Positions 38,041 to 49,985 of a stretch of DNA of 64,000 bases are shown one piece after another. The position numbers and the translations under genes were made by a program. Source of the stretch: Delphinus delphis (lineage: Eukaryota; Chordata; Mammalia; Artiodactyla; Delphinidae). The stretch is from the NCBI RefSeq assembly GCF_949987515.2, contig NC_082684.1, positions 155,520,856-155,584,855 on the forward strand, written 5' to 3'. Position 1 is the stretch's first letter, and every line of letters begins with the position of its first letter. Below the pieces are notes generated by a model. It saw nothing but the letters and a program-made list of their open reading frames with translations. It was not told where the DNA came from and did not search any database.

Positions 38041-39268
38041 AGAGAGAAAGGCAAACAAAAATATTTGGGGATTAGAAGAAAATAGAAATAAAAAGCAAAG
38101 TACATTGGAGGATTGAGAAACATAATATTTCAGTAATGCCCATGTGGTTACGAGAGTCTGTGCTTTTACTAGGCATAACTTAACTACAAAATGAAGGAGA
38201 AACACTGAGACTGTCATTTTCTTTTACCCAGAATTATTTTTCCTTTCCATGACTGTAACCAATTACCTTAGCTCAATTCAATAATCCTCATCAGTACTCT
38301 AGGAGTTTAACTAGTAAGCAACATTAAGGATCTCAGTGTTGGGGTTTTGTGAAAGAATTCTCAAAATCTTTTCAGCAGATTCTTGAATTATTCAAGAGTT
38401 GTCAGTATCTATTTCTTTTATATTACCCACATATAGGTATTTTTTTCCATTTGAAAGCATCTCAATTTGGTAAAAAAGCAAACTTAAAGTGATTCTATGG
38501 TGGGTATTATATTGAAGGCAGAGTGGGAAAGTGGTTTAAAAATAAACAAATGCATTTTCTTTCTCTAACACTACACATGTTGGTTACTATTTCCTGGCAA
38601 TTCTCTGGACTTTTTTTTTTTTTCAGTTTCTGTTTGTGGCACAATTTGTCGTTCTCCTTGACTTTCTTTCTCTACTAACCTTTCACCCGGGAAATCATGC
38701 AACATGATAAGGCTGTTTCCTAGGTCTGATGAGCTCTTCACTGGGGACTGAGACTTCTCCGGAGCACTTCTCTGATGCCTAGAAGTCCCAAAAGTAGTCT
38801 GAAGGGATAAAGTCCCAAGTCTCTAATGATACAGAGAATAGATTTCTCAAAAGATGTGATCATTTTCTAACTGAATAGCTCATTACTTCAGTTAACGGTG
38901 AGAAAGACATTTGCTCCTTTTGGGAGGGAAGGTGCAACTATAATACTTCAATACTCAACTTTAAGAAGAAAAGCCAAGTAGCAAGTATGGCATAAATTTG
39001 TCCTTTTTGTTTGTTTTGCAGTACTTCAGACAACTTGTTAGACGACACAGTGTCGCTCTTTCTTATTGGGTCCAGAATACGCTAGAAATGAGAGATGAAT
39101 ACACTTGGTTTCATAACATCTCCTCGATGGTTTCTCCAAAGCATCCTATTTATACTCGCTGGACCCTGGAGAATAGCTTTATGGTTTGAAACCGTTGATA
39201 GAGGGGCCAATTGGTATAACTTCCAAGGATCACATAGGCAGGTTTCTTGACTGTCTGCTGGGATGTTT
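38041..39268. other. Unassigned DNA
   Basis: No recognised repeat. At 39020 a pyrimidine tract with TTTTGCAG precedes a 63-codon open frame (38998-39189). This looks superficially like an acceptor site plus exon, but no protein family was recognised and no matching donor is evident. Confidence 0.45.
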
Positions 39269-39280
39269 ATTTTTACCTTT

Positions 39281-39610
39281 TTCTTTTTTGGGCTGTGTTG
39301 GGTCTTCCTTGCTGCAGGTGGGCTTTCTCTAGTTGTGGCGAGCAGTGGTTACTCTTGGTTGCGGTGCATGGGCTTCTCATTTCAGTGGCTTTTCTTGTTG
39401 TGAAGCGCGGGCTCTAGGCACGCAGGCTTCAGTAGTTGTGGCTCGCAGGCTCAGCAGCTGTGACTCGCTGGCTCTAGAGCGCAGGCTCAGGAGTTGTGGC
39501 GCACGGACTTAGTTGCTCCGCAGCATGTGGGATCTTCCCGGACCAGGACTCAAACCCATGTCCCCTGCACTGGCCGGTGGATTCTTAACCACTGCCACCA
39601 GGGAAGTCCC
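39281..39610 (-). mobile_element. CHR-1-type tRNA-derived SINE (longer form)
   Basis: The minus-strand reading starts GGGACTTCCCTGGTGGCAGT and passes through a TTCGA-like B-box remnant, GGGAAGATCCCACATGCTGC, repeated AGCCACAACT/GCGAGC-type segments and a CCAACACAGCCC end. It is longer and more diverged than the other CHR copies, which suggests an older insertion. Flanks ATTTTTACCTTTTT (from 39269) and ATTTTTATCATTCTT (from 39611) look like an imperfect target-site duplication. Confidence 0.9.
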
Positions 39611-39623
39611 ATTTTTATCATTC

Positions 39624-40719
39624 TTGACGTGTGAATAAGGAAAAAGGTTATTAACAAAACACCAAATAAGACTGCAAACCATGGACAAGCAAGAAGTAAA
39701 ACGATTCTCTGAAACGATGGGTTGGCTAACACAGGTTCTCCTTCCTCCTTCTTTTCCTTTCTTTTCTCTCCCATCCAGGCACATCCTCAAGTCACTCACG
39801 CAGGGCTTCAGCAGAAACTTAGGCTTTTGTGGCCGGTTCCTTGGGATTTACCTGCATTGATGTAAAAAGTGCCTGCGAAACAATGCGCGTGAGGTTATTC
39901 AATAACACAAGGGACGTAAAGCGGTGCTATATCTCCCTGAATCAGGAACATTAATTAATCATATGATGAGAATGCCACATTCTATTTGCCAGTGCCAGAG
40001 GCTGCCAAGGTCTTCTGACTTCAATCATTGCACAAGCTGCTGCAGGAGGAAAACATGAATTTAGTTATTAAATTGGAGGGTGCTTGTCTCCTATCACAGA
40101 GAAACTGGAAAACAGCCAGGCCATAATGTTCATGTTATGAGGCTGGGGATCTGGATTGCTTTTACTAAAAGCTTTCTCCACCTTTAGTTACAGAAAAGTG
40201 TAAAAATCAGTGTTGGAATGGTACACAAAGCTTGTTTCTCACAAATGCTGATCACAAAACAATCAAGTTTCGTTTTCCTCTCGTTGCACGTGGACTGCAA
40301 TGGGACGGTGCCTGCGAGGACGGCCCTTCCTCAAGGTGCAGATATTGGTTGCAGAAGTGCCTGCTGCCATGTGTCAGCTGCAGTCATACGACGGGAGCAG
40401 AGCCGGGCTTCACAGAAGTGTAACATTTCTGGGGAGCGCGGGTGTGTGCGTGGAGGACTGTGGCAGAGAGAAATGTGGTGTCTTCCCGTTTGACTTACTT
40501 GCCTCATCGTTACATGTTTTCCTGTTCCTTTTCCTTCTCTACCCTCAGCTTTCGAATTCCCACTTGCAAGAATTACCTCAAGGGCCTCTACTGATTGGCT
40601 CAATCTGAAGAGACCTTGCTTTGGGTTGTTGCCCCATCCATGTCCTCTTCCTCTTTTTCTTCCTTTCCTTCTCCCATTACTTGAACTCAGTTCCATTTGC
40701 GACCCTTTCTCAGGCCACA
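39624..40719. other. Unassigned DNA with a GC-richer block at 40290-40480
   Basis: Several overlapping open frames on both strands (40218-40493, 40232-40423, 40300-40608 plus; 40331-40720 minus) coincide with a GC-richer, CpG-containing stretch. None has a recognisable domain. A composition effect is the simplest explanation. Confidence 0.5.
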
Positions 40720-40870
40720 AATACCATACATATATGCTCCATATTTATGTGTACATCGCCTTTTATCTCCTGCTAAACTTCTTGAGGGTGGAGATAAGAT
40801 TCTCATCAATCTTCGCAATCCTAACTGTTAAGTACAGGCCTTTTAACACATTGGTTTTAACCGCTACTTG
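40720..40870 (+). repeat. L2-type LINE 3'-end fragment
   Basis: CTGCTAAACTTCTTGAGGGTGG, GATAAGATTCTCATCAATCTTCG and CTAACTGTTAAGTACAGGCC are in the order of an L2 3' end, diverged. Confidence 0.5.
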
Positions 40871-41969
40871 GAAGGGTAAGAAAAGTGGGGTGGATGTGTA
40901 ACTATCAGCCCCAGCAATTTATTAGCTAAATGTATCTTTTAGTAAGTCACTTAAGGATCCTGGTCCCCAGGGCTGTCATTGTAAAGAGTATTATTCCACT
41001 ATATCGTTACTTTACTAATATTGTATGGTCTGATATTGTATGCTCATTTTATTTGGTCTATTCAAAGTATTTGAATAGTGTTTTTCCCAAGACATCTAGA
41101 AGTTTTAATAGAAATTCTTTAATAGAAATAGAATAGAAAAGAGTTTAATAGAAAATAGTTTAATAAAGTAGAAGACAAGACCTATAATTTGGGTAGAAGA
41201 AGTAACTATGTATTTTTGGTTACATAAATTTTGTAACATAAATATTATTTGTTACATAAATTTTGAATTTATATTCAACGCTGAATGTAATTTTTCTAGA
41301 TTTTCTTTGTATCTAATAATTCCTGAATTAACCAAATTTGAGAGTGACTAAGTATAGATGCTAATGCATGCTGAATTAATATATATGCAATTAATTGTAA
41401 TATATACACATGTTAATATTCATAAAATATTATGTATGGAATCTAATTGGCTTTTCTTTAGAAAATATCGTGTTCAGAGCTTCATTGCAAATGATTTTCC
41501 AAAGCCAACACATCTTTAAACATTATTTGGGACCCTCACATTTAGCCATGGTCTGCTCCATGTTAAACAATGTTATCTCAAATGTCCTTCCAGCTCCTCA
41601 ACTTCACTTGAATACCCATCTTTATCTCCTGCTGAACTTTGAAGGAATTAAAAAAAAGAAGCATTTACCTGAAGCTAAAATTTCCATATTTCCTTCTCTC
41701 AACACATGTTTCCATACTTGCGTCTAAAGAATTGGATAGGAAGGAGGTTCATGGTGCTTTTTGAGGGGAGCCCTGAGTCTCAGCAAACATAAGCACTTAA
41801 TATATAAACAACTTTAAAAAATCCAGACCCTGGGGCCAGTAATTAAAGGCAGCACTTCAAAACAAGTTTGTTAGGATTACCTGTGTGAAAAGAGAATCAC
41901 TGCTTTGAGCTTAAGGGACACTGTTATATTCATTAAAAACTGACTACCACCATTCTGATATTTTGACAG
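40871..41969. other. Unassigned AT-rich DNA with degenerate local repeats
   Basis: At 41100-41165 a TTTAATAGAAA-like unit recurs four or five times. At 41218-41267 a TTACATAAATTTT-like unit recurs. No gene recognised. Confidence 0.55.
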
Positions 41970-42200
41970 ACTACTAGATCATGGAACAGAGTAGACAGCC
42001 AAAAAATAAACTTATCCATATAGGGACAACTGATTTTTGACAACGATGTAAGGTCAATCCAGTGAAGAAAAAATACTCTTTCTATAAAAGGTACTGGAAA
42101 AATTGGATATCCATGTGCAAAAAAAAAAAAAAAAAATGGTGACTTTGATCCACACCATGCATCATATATAAACACATTGACTATGAATCTATAATTCCTC
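41970..42200 (+). repeat. L1 ORF2 fragment
   Basis: ATGGAACAGAGTAGACAGCC, ACTGATTTTTGACAACGATGTA, AAAATTGGATATCCATGTGC and ATCCACACCATGC are in ORF2 order (the FDKG...CWENW region), diverged. An A-run of about 19 bases near 42120-42137 interrupts the match. Confidence 0.75.
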
Positions 42201-42543
42201 CAAACAAACGAACAAACAAAAAACCTATTCCATCAGCCCTTCATGGACCTACCGTATAAGAGCAGAGTTGAGGAAAAGTTTAGACAGTAGCAATCCTACC
42301 AACTTGTAGCAAAATAAGAAGGGAGAGTTTATTGGATGAAGAAAATTGAGAAGTTGGAGAGTTTGGGAGAGGTGAGGAAAAGCGTGTTGTCAGAATTGGA
42401 CAGCACGGATGGGACAGTTTTGTAAAGGTGACGCATACCTAGGCTGCTGAGCTGCTGGCATTACTTGCAATCAGCCAAGACCCATGAGAAGACACACTCA
42501 ACACCTGAGAAGGAGTAAAGATCAATATTAGTAAGTCTCTATT
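42201..42543. other. Unassigned DNA
   Basis: No gene or named repeat. The hAT-type element that follows landed in this sequence. Confidence 0.45.
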
Positions 42544-42551
42544 AACTAATA
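42544..42551. repeat. Left 8-bp target-site duplication
   Basis: AACTAATA, identical to 42781-42788. Confidence 0.9.
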
Positions 42552-42780
42552 CAGCGGACCCCAACCTCTTCGGCACCAGGGCCTGGTTCTGTGGAAGACA
42601 ATTTTTACACGGACGGGGCGGGGTGGGGGGGATGGTTCAGGCAGTAATGAGAGCGATGGGGGCGGCAGGTGAAGTTTCGCTGGCTTGCCTGCCAGCACTC
42701 ACCTCCTGCTGTGCGGCCCGGCTCCCAACAGGCCACGGACCAGTACCGGTGGTCTGCAGCTCGGGGGTTGGGGACCCCCG
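42552..42780. mobile_element. Non-autonomous hAT-type DNA transposon
   Basis: The 229-bp GC-rich element begins CAGCGGACCCCAACC and ends GGTTGGGGACCCCCG. These are terminal inverted repeats with a few mismatches. It is flanked by a perfect 8-bp duplication, the size made by hAT transposases. It encodes nothing and must have moved with an enzyme supplied elsewhere. Relative to the remembered family it seems internally shortened. The family name cannot be fixed by eye. Confidence 0.85.
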
Positions 42781-42788
42781 AACTAATA
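42781..42788. repeat. Right 8-bp target-site duplication
   Basis: AACTAATA, identical to 42544-42551. Confidence 0.9.
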
Positions 42789-43526
42789 TAATATAACCAG
42801 TATCAGAATACAACATACAGAGTGCCTTTTATAACATAGTAGAAACAAATATTTTATCAGGCAGGTAAAATTTGTAATATCGGGGATCTGATAGATTTAC
42901 AGTTCAGCTATCCTAAACGTTGATAATTCATCAATCTCTTATATATCTAGGACACAGAGAAGAAGGACAAATTTAGTTAAAACTGGTCACTGAGAAGCCA
43001 AATCCAACTCATAAAGTCCAAGAATTAAAATTCATTTACTACTTAAAGGACTCGGGTTCCAGAGCGTGTTTATACATAATTTGAGCTCAATTCTAACAAA
43101 CCTGGCAGACCACCTGCATCAAGAACTTAAAGAGAGGAAATATACTTCTAAGGGTAGTTACACTGACAACAGCAAGTGATAGCTGACGTCTTAGTTAAAG
43201 GGAAGGGAAATAATCAAAAAAACCAGAAACAGTCACTAAGAATGAAGTCTTCTGGGGCTTTTAGTGAGAATGTTAAATTCCATTTAGAAGTCTTCTGTTT
43301 TATAATATCAAGAAATGCTTGATGTATTTTAAGATATTTTAATTAAAATTATTTTCTTAAATGTTGCTTATAAGGGGCAAACTTATTTAGGAAAACTATT
43401 GTGCTGAAAGGTTATTCTCTGAGAGTTCTACATAGCAAGTATTTTACTTTGTATCATTTATTTTCTCATGCAATCCGTTGTTTCCTTTTGTGAAGATAAA
43501 TGTTAATCAAAAATACTTATCAAAAA
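42789..43526. other. Unassigned DNA
   Basis: No recognised repeat or gene. Confidence 0.45.
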
Positions 43527-43536
43527 ATTATATGGG
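43527..43536. repeat. Left target-site duplication of the CHR SINE
   Basis: ATTATATGGG, repeated at 43673-43682. Confidence 0.88.
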
Positions 43537-43672
43537 TGGGCTTCCCTGGTGGCGCAGTGGTTGAGAGTCCACCTGCCGATACAGGGGACACGCGTTCGTG
43601 CCCCGGTCTGCAACGGGAGAGGCCACAACAGTGAGAGGCCCGCGTACCGCAAAAAAATAAAAAAACAAAAAC
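43537..43672 (+). mobile_element. CHR-type SINE with an internal deletion of about 79 bp
   Basis: The head (GGGCTTCCCTGGTGGCGCAG) carries an A-box-like stretch, and a B-box-like CGTTCGTGCCC lies at 43593-43603. The body then jumps from CCCCGGTC to TGCAACGGGAGAGG. The intervening 79 bp are present in the copies at 7958, 20353 and 62197. The tail ends GCGTACCGC plus an A-rich run. A perfect 10-bp target-site duplication flanks it. The shortened form may be one of the deletion subtypes described for cetacean CHR-2 SINEs (from memory), or a private deletion. Confidence 0.95.
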
Positions 43673-43682
43673 ATTATATGGG
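43673..43682. repeat. Right target-site duplication of the CHR SINE
   Basis: ATTATATGGG, identical to 43527-43536. Confidence 0.88.
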
Positions 43683-45579
43683 AAATAGTTTAAGGCACAG
43701 GAGAGAATTTTTTTTTTTTAACAAATGACTTTGTTAAGCAAAATCATTTTTGATTTTTATTTAATTCCTTAATGTCATGTTAGCATTTTTAAAAGGGTAC
43801 TTACTAAATCTAAATATTTTGAGAACTGAATATCTTATTCTAAATTCAGTATCACATGTAATGACTTTTTATCAATTTCCTAATCAATGAAATCCATTTT
43901 AAGCATTTTTATGAACAAAGTATTATGTCAGTCACTGTGGGCAATTCAAGTTGACTTAATACCCTGTTCTCAGACCAAAAGACTCACATTGAACGATGGG
44001 ACAAAGCTATAAAAGCCATCAAAAGCTAACTAAGGAAAAATGGGTGGTTCAGGAATGGAATGGGCAATCTATGCTGGAGAAATCATAAAGAAATAACTAT
44101 ATTCAGACACAGAACTCAAAAAACATCAAAGCCATCCATCACTGCCCATTTCAAATTTATATGTGGAGTAAAGGAGAAGGCACCCAGGTGGGAATCAGGA
44201 GACCTTGGCTTTATTTCTTATTCCTGTAATTTGGGCCGTGCTATTTAACATATAAAAATTCAATTCACAAATCAAGAGAGTTAAATCAGATGCCCCTTTC
44301 ATGATGAAGATATACCTCTCTATAGACTTCTACTAAAAGTAATAGTTTGTTGACATGAACACCTCTTTATTCATATAAACCAAGTCGCAGATGGTACAGA
44401 GTTATTCCGGGACACTGTAAAAACCCCTTACACACATGATTCCTCAGTGCGTTATCTTTAATATGGATATAATGATCACCTTCTTTGCCAAAAGCCAGGA
44501 GCTCTGCATACTTTCAAGATCCTTTTCAGGTCAAGGCCCTGTGGGTCTATGAGAATCATTAACTTTATAATCATGCACAAGAGTTTAGTTTAGATGTATG
44601 GCATGGAAAAATATATTTCAAAATGCTGTTTAAAAAGGTTGCTACTCCAATGTTGATAATAGCTTCTGCTTCTTGTAGTTTGAAATAAAATGTCAAAATA
44701 TTGACAAATTTCTTGTTTAGGGGCAACATACCAAGTACATTGCAAAATCCCGTGTCTTAAAATTTTCTCTTCTCCCTTCTCCTCCCCTACCCTGCTCTCC
44801 TCTCCTCTTCTCTCTTCTCCTCTCGCATTGAGGTGCTCAATCACTCTCTCTTAAACTACATTAAAAGGATCTATATGCCAACAGAGAGAATGCAATGGAA
44901 CATCAACTCAAATTTGGAACCACAGTCTAAGCTTAAAAAAACTTTTTAAAGTGATAATTGTCAAGAAAGATACAGTTGCACTTTGATTTATGCAGACACA
45001 CAAAACGAAGCATGGAAGTTTTGTAAATCAAAGGCTGTTTAAAATTTACTAGTGTTCTGGAAAAATAAATAACTTCTATTGGAAACACTGTTTAAAACTG
45101 CTTAAAATTAAGTAATAACTGTCTTCTTTATTGTTAAGGAAAATCTGGATGTCAAACTATCATATTTATTTAGAGAATTAATTTAAAAAGTTAAACCTGT
45201 TATTACTTTCACGCATCAAACCACAAAATGTCTGGAACATGTAGTTTTAGTTGACAGGCCTCAAGAAAACTAGTGGGGCTAGAAAAAAACCCCAAACTGC
45301 TCAATTTAAATTATCACAGGATTGTAGGGTCCCCCATCTGCACTCTGTATGCTAATGATAAATTCATGTGACAAAGCAACATCTAAATGGTGTGGAAGAA
45401 AAAGGGAAAGATGACAAGTACAAGGAACATTTTATAATTTATCAGGGTATTAGTACAGATCTCTGATTTTAATTAAGGAAATACATAATTAACTCAAAGT
45501 TATTTAAAATGTTTATGACATTATACTTGAGATAAAACCCATGGGATACCATCAGAGGGGCAATCTTACATTGATGCTG
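43683..45579. other. Unassigned AT-rich DNA
   Basis: No gene. A weak L2-like stretch lies at 43915-43985 and a weak MIR-like stretch at 44175-44310. A TCTCC-rich pyrimidine tract spans about 44765-44825, and the purine frame on its minus strand (44590-44844) is an artefact of that tract. Confidence 0.5.
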
Positions 45580-45725
45580 GTTTAGTAAACAGAACACAAA
45601 ATGTCATGGAATTAATCACTAAATCCCAACTACCTAAGTGGCCATGATACTTTCTGACTCACTTTCCTCATCTGTAAAATGGGACATCTATGCAGGATTG
45701 TTGGACAGATTTGCAGCTCTGAGAC
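45580..45725 (+). repeat. MIR-type SINE
   Basis: ATGGAATTAATCACTAAATCCC, GACTCACTTTCCTCATCTG, TAAAATGGGACATC and CAGGATTGTTGGACAGATT in MIR order. Confidence 0.7.
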
Positions 45726-47099
45726 ATGACCCTTAAAGATTTCCTTGAGATCTCTTTACCACCCAACTAAAAAACCTCCCACTAAAGGTGCAAAGTCATC
45801 CAATCTTATGCTAAATTCTATAACCTCAGAGATAGTGATGGAGAAACCATCTCCCATGTTTCTATGCATACAATTTTTCTCATCAACCAGTGGATTGAAG
45901 AAAAACTTCAATATGCTCTGTTTCCCATCTTCTTACTTGCCTTCTATTTTCCTACACTACCCCCAAGTCTGGAAGGTTTATTCAAGTCTTAATATTGCAG
46001 ACAGAAACCAGTGTTATAATCGTGTTTTGGTTTGGTTTGGTTAGGTTTGGTTTTGGCAATAACTTCTTGAATGGCCATGAAATTTTCTGAATTCTATGAA
46101 ATCTAGTATGTCACTATGGTATCTTGACAAACAATCCCAAGGTTATAAACTTGGAAATGTATGTGAAATAACCTGGTGATAAAACAATTTGATAGTGGTC
46201 AGAAAAGTGGGGTTCCAGCCTCGGTTCTGCCTGAGCAAGTCTCAGTGATTCCGGTTATATTTTCCTCAATAGAAAATCCTAGTTGGAATGGTAGTTGAAT
46301 GGTCTTTAAGGACCTCTAGTTTTAAAAGTCTAGGAGAATATAAGAAACACCAAAGGCAGGGACTTAGTTAATAATATCAAAAAGTATTTGGGCAGGTATG
46401 GCTTGCTCAAATTACCTGTATCAATCCTGAACTTTCCTTTTTATGTGTGAACACATAAATAGTAAGTGGGATTATCCTCTACTGGCATCTATACTGCTTT
46501 TAGGAATACATGGGAAAGGTATCCTTTTTGAAATCTCAATATTACTCAGGTCTGTTGACCTTAATATTAATTATGCTGCCTTGTATAATTCGTTATGCTA
46601 GCACTTTATTAAAACAGTGTTAAAGTATTGATAGATTAGCACAGTAGCTGAGCCAAATAACCTGATGTTTTCTGCTAGGAAATAATCACTTATAAGAATT
46701 CATAGCTTTGTTCCCATATAATCACTGAGTAGTGACTTTTTTTTTTTTCCGGAGCTTTTTACCTATCACATGCGTTGAAGGTAAGATCATACCATCAATT
46801 CGTTTTCATAGTGAAGTGTTGGAAATGGTCACCTCTGCAACCATTTAGGGCCCCTGAGCAGTTACTGGTGGGCCCACCAAGATTGGCTTCATGTTGTTTC
46901 AATGAGATTGACACTAAGATTGACATTTCAGTGAGATTGACGCATCTATGGTGTCAAACAAATATTCCAGCAGAGAGAAACTCTGAATACTTATGCATCT
47001 TGACTGTGCTCACATCACAAACTAAGTATGGTCTTTTTATTTCAATGTTTTAATTCATCTCTATTTTCAAAAATTTTCTATTATTTCAACGAAATTATT
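45726..47099. other. Unassigned DNA with a short GGTTT tract
   Basis: A (GGTTT)n-like tract lies at 46024-46056; it is not vertebrate telomere repeat. A weak MIR-like stretch is at 46210-46310. Frames at 45745-46044 and 46775-47053 have no known domain. Confidence 0.5.
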
Positions 47100-47290
47100 T
47101 GAAAAAATCATAAGTTTCAAAGTTTTTTTTCACCCAGCTTTATTAAGCCCCTAATTGATGTATAAAATCTGATGAGTTTGGACACATGTACATATTTGTG
47201 TCACCATCTCCTCAATCTAGGTAATAAACATATCCTGAAAGTAACATTGCCACAAGGGAGCAAGTTGACTGTGGGACCCTTGATCCCCAG
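47100..47290 (-). repeat. Old L1 3' UTR fragment
   Basis: AGCTTTATTAAGCCCCTAATTG, GATGAGTTTGGACACATGTAC, GTGTCACCATCTCC and TCTAGGTAATAAACATATCC resemble a minus-strand L1M 3' UTR. Confidence 0.5.
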
Positions 47291-47394
47291 TGTAAAGTTC
47301 CCTGAAAATAAACTTGACCAAATGTTTTTATAAAACTAAAATCATCAGTTACATATGTTACTATCTATAGTTATGATTTTTATGCTCTTCAACT

Positions 47395-47625
47395 GATATA
47401 GTGGAAATAGGAGCTAGAATTCTGATTTCAGTTCCCCTCCTTTCAAATACTAGCTCTATGATCTTAGGAAGAAGTTAACGTCTCAGTTACAAAATGTATA
47501 AATTGACAAGTACAGCTATAACATAAGGTTATATTTGAAAATCAAATGCTATAGTTGATGTACGAATCCATTGTAAGCACTCTAAAGGCAATTTAAAAAT
47601 GGAAGGTATTATTATTTTCCCTGGC
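47395..47625 (+). repeat. MIR-type SINE
   Basis: TTCTGATTTCAGTTCCC, CTAGCTCTATGATCTTAGGAAG, CTCAGTTACAAAATGTA and GGAAGGTATTATTATT in MIR order. Confidence 0.6.
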
Positions 47626-49968
47626 TGGTTTCTTCTCATAGTTAAATGAAGGCATTAGTGTAAACCATTGCCCTGCTAAGCTTTGCTCAGTTAATATTTT
47701 GTGAATATCATACTTAGGTAGATAAGTTACATTGTGCACATTACTTTTGTAATAATCTGTACTTTGTATAGGAGACATTGCTTCCCTTTATTAGCACAAA
47801 TATGAGAACAGACCATAACTTGAATTTAAGAAGTTGAGGAAGGTAGAGGGCTAGTGAAACTAGAGTGCATTTCCCCATTCTACCATCATTGTCACAAAAA
47901 ACAAACAAAAGACAAAGTGAAGAGACAATAAACTAGATAGCCAAAAGGCATAAGAGGGGGTGCTGTATTTATAAATTGTAGAGAAATTCAGTTTTATAGC
48001 CCATGTTTTCTAAATTCTCACCATGAGACAGGAAATATCACTATCTTCCAGGGCTGACCGCATTGTTGGATTAGTTCTGCCTAGAAATCTAGTTGTGGGG
48101 CAAGAGACCCAGTGCTTTTCTAAGGTTCTGAGTGGACAAGAGCCATGCTGCAAATCAGAGAAAGATTTTCTGAAAAAAGCTTCAGCTCTAAGAAGCTCTC
48201 CATCGGCAAAGGGGATTGTACAAAGCAGCCTGTTCCGTAAGTGCATTTATAGGATTTGTCTCCTGTGATTAACAACATAAACAATAAAAAAATGATCATT
48301 GACATTTGGGGAATGTAGTCTAAAAAGATCCCATTTTAAGTGTGATTTTGAAAGGCACTTTTTGTAATCTCAACATTATTTAGGAAGACTTGAGGAAGGT
48401 GGCTTTGGTATTTCTTTTCCCCCAACGTTGTTTGTTTTTCACACAAGAAAACACATCATCCCTTCTGGTTTGTCCTGAGAACAAATTACTCTAAAATGGC
48501 TTAGAGAATATGGGAGATTGCTTATCTTGCTATATTTAATAGAATAATACAAAACTGCAAGCTTTGACTACTTAATAAGGAAAAGATCTTCTGCCATCAT
48601 GTGGAATGTCGGAGAATCTTCCCTTGTTTGATGTTTTTGTTCCTTTGCTGGCTTTTCTATGAAATACATTGAATTTCCTGATGGAAGAGTAATTATTATT
48701 TCCACAAATAAAATGTTTAAAAATCATAAGGTAAACAAAGTGAAGGGATTTCAGAAAGTTAAAACTTGATAATTTTGGTTCTACCTTTCCCAGATTTAAG
48801 AGACAGATTTAAGGGAAAAAGAAACCTTCCAATTCAGAAAACAATCACAAACTAGAGATGAAAAATATCTTTTGTCTAGCCTCTCTTTATTCCACTGGGG
48901 ATTTTTTTTTTTTTTTAGTTGGGAAAATATTTGCTAGTCTGCCTCAATTGATTGAATGGTTATGCTGCTTTATCTTGCTACTTCCTTGGGATATTATTTT
49001 GTAGCCATAGGTATCTTTTTTGCAGTATCATTCAGTGTTACCAGTGTTTCCTTTTCTTTTAACAATTCTCATCTCAGCCTAGTTATTAAATACATCTCTC
49101 CAGTTTCCTCACCCAGATCTCTCTTTTCATCTCATCAATTATTTTCAGGGAGGGGGGTGACCCACTTCTCTCTAATAAAGGTTAGAGGCATCAGCTAGCT
49201 TGGAAAAACCTCCTGCTGATAAAATGATAATGCTTGATTCTACCTGCCACACAGGGACCAGTTTCAAAGGAAATTTTTGACCAAGCTGCCATTCAAGCTT
49301 AATTTATATGCTAGAAAGAGCCTTCACCAGATGCCACGTATTTCTTGTTGAAGTGATTCATCATATTCCACAAGTAATGCAATCACCTCTCATGTGGGAA
49401 GAGCAGTGGGAGAAATGCAAATAAGGAAAGGGACTGCTTTAAATGAAAAGGAGAATGGGTCCAAATTATCCCTTATTATGGGGTGAAAAAATATGATGTC
49501 AGCAGCAGGAAAGACATTGTTAAGAACTGCTGCTGACTTTGCAAGTACCTTTTTTAAACGAAATTTCCAGTTTTTCATGGAGGAATAATCTATATGTAGT
49601 TGGACTTATATGGCAGATGCAATTTTCTACTCCTTCATCTAATTTTCCACATAGATTCATCTCTTTTTCCTCCTTTAAGTACCTTATGGAAAACTCACTT
49701 TTTTCCTGAATTATAGCATTCTAGGAATGAAGGAGTTAAACCTATTTCTTTAAGTGAGGGGAAAGCTGTTTCCTGCAAATATATCTCAGTAGCCTAGGAG
49801 AAATGTTCTGCTAGATTAGGATGATTGAAAAACTCCACTGATAAAGAAGGAGATGAAGTAGTACCTGGAACCGTTTCCCTCATCCTCTCTAGAAGACTGG
49901 TCAATCCATCACTGTAAACTATCGCTCACAACTCATATTTTCCACAGGATCTTCTCCAACTGAATTAT
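47626..49968. other. Unassigned AT-rich DNA
   Basis: No named repeat or gene. Opposed short frames at 48010-48305 and a frame at 48956-49198 have no known domain. A poly(T) run lies at 48903-48917. Confidence 0.5.
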
Positions 49969-49985
49969 ATACGATCCACATTATA
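49969..49985. repeat. Left target-site duplication of the minus-strand L1
   Basis: It ends GATCCACATTATA. The copy at 50534-50550 differs at one base (ATAC versus ATAT at its start). Confidence 0.85.

Noticed and set aside
43551..43603. A- and B-box-like motifs as a functional tRNA gene
   Set aside because: The motifs belong to the tRNA-derived head of a SINE. No cloverleaf or terminator in the right place was seen.
44765..44844. Arg/Glu-rich minus-strand frame (44590-44844)
   Set aside because: It is generated by a TCTCC pyrimidine tract.
46024..46056. GGTTT tract as interstitial telomere
   Set aside because: The unit is GGTTT, with one GGTTA, not TTAGGG.
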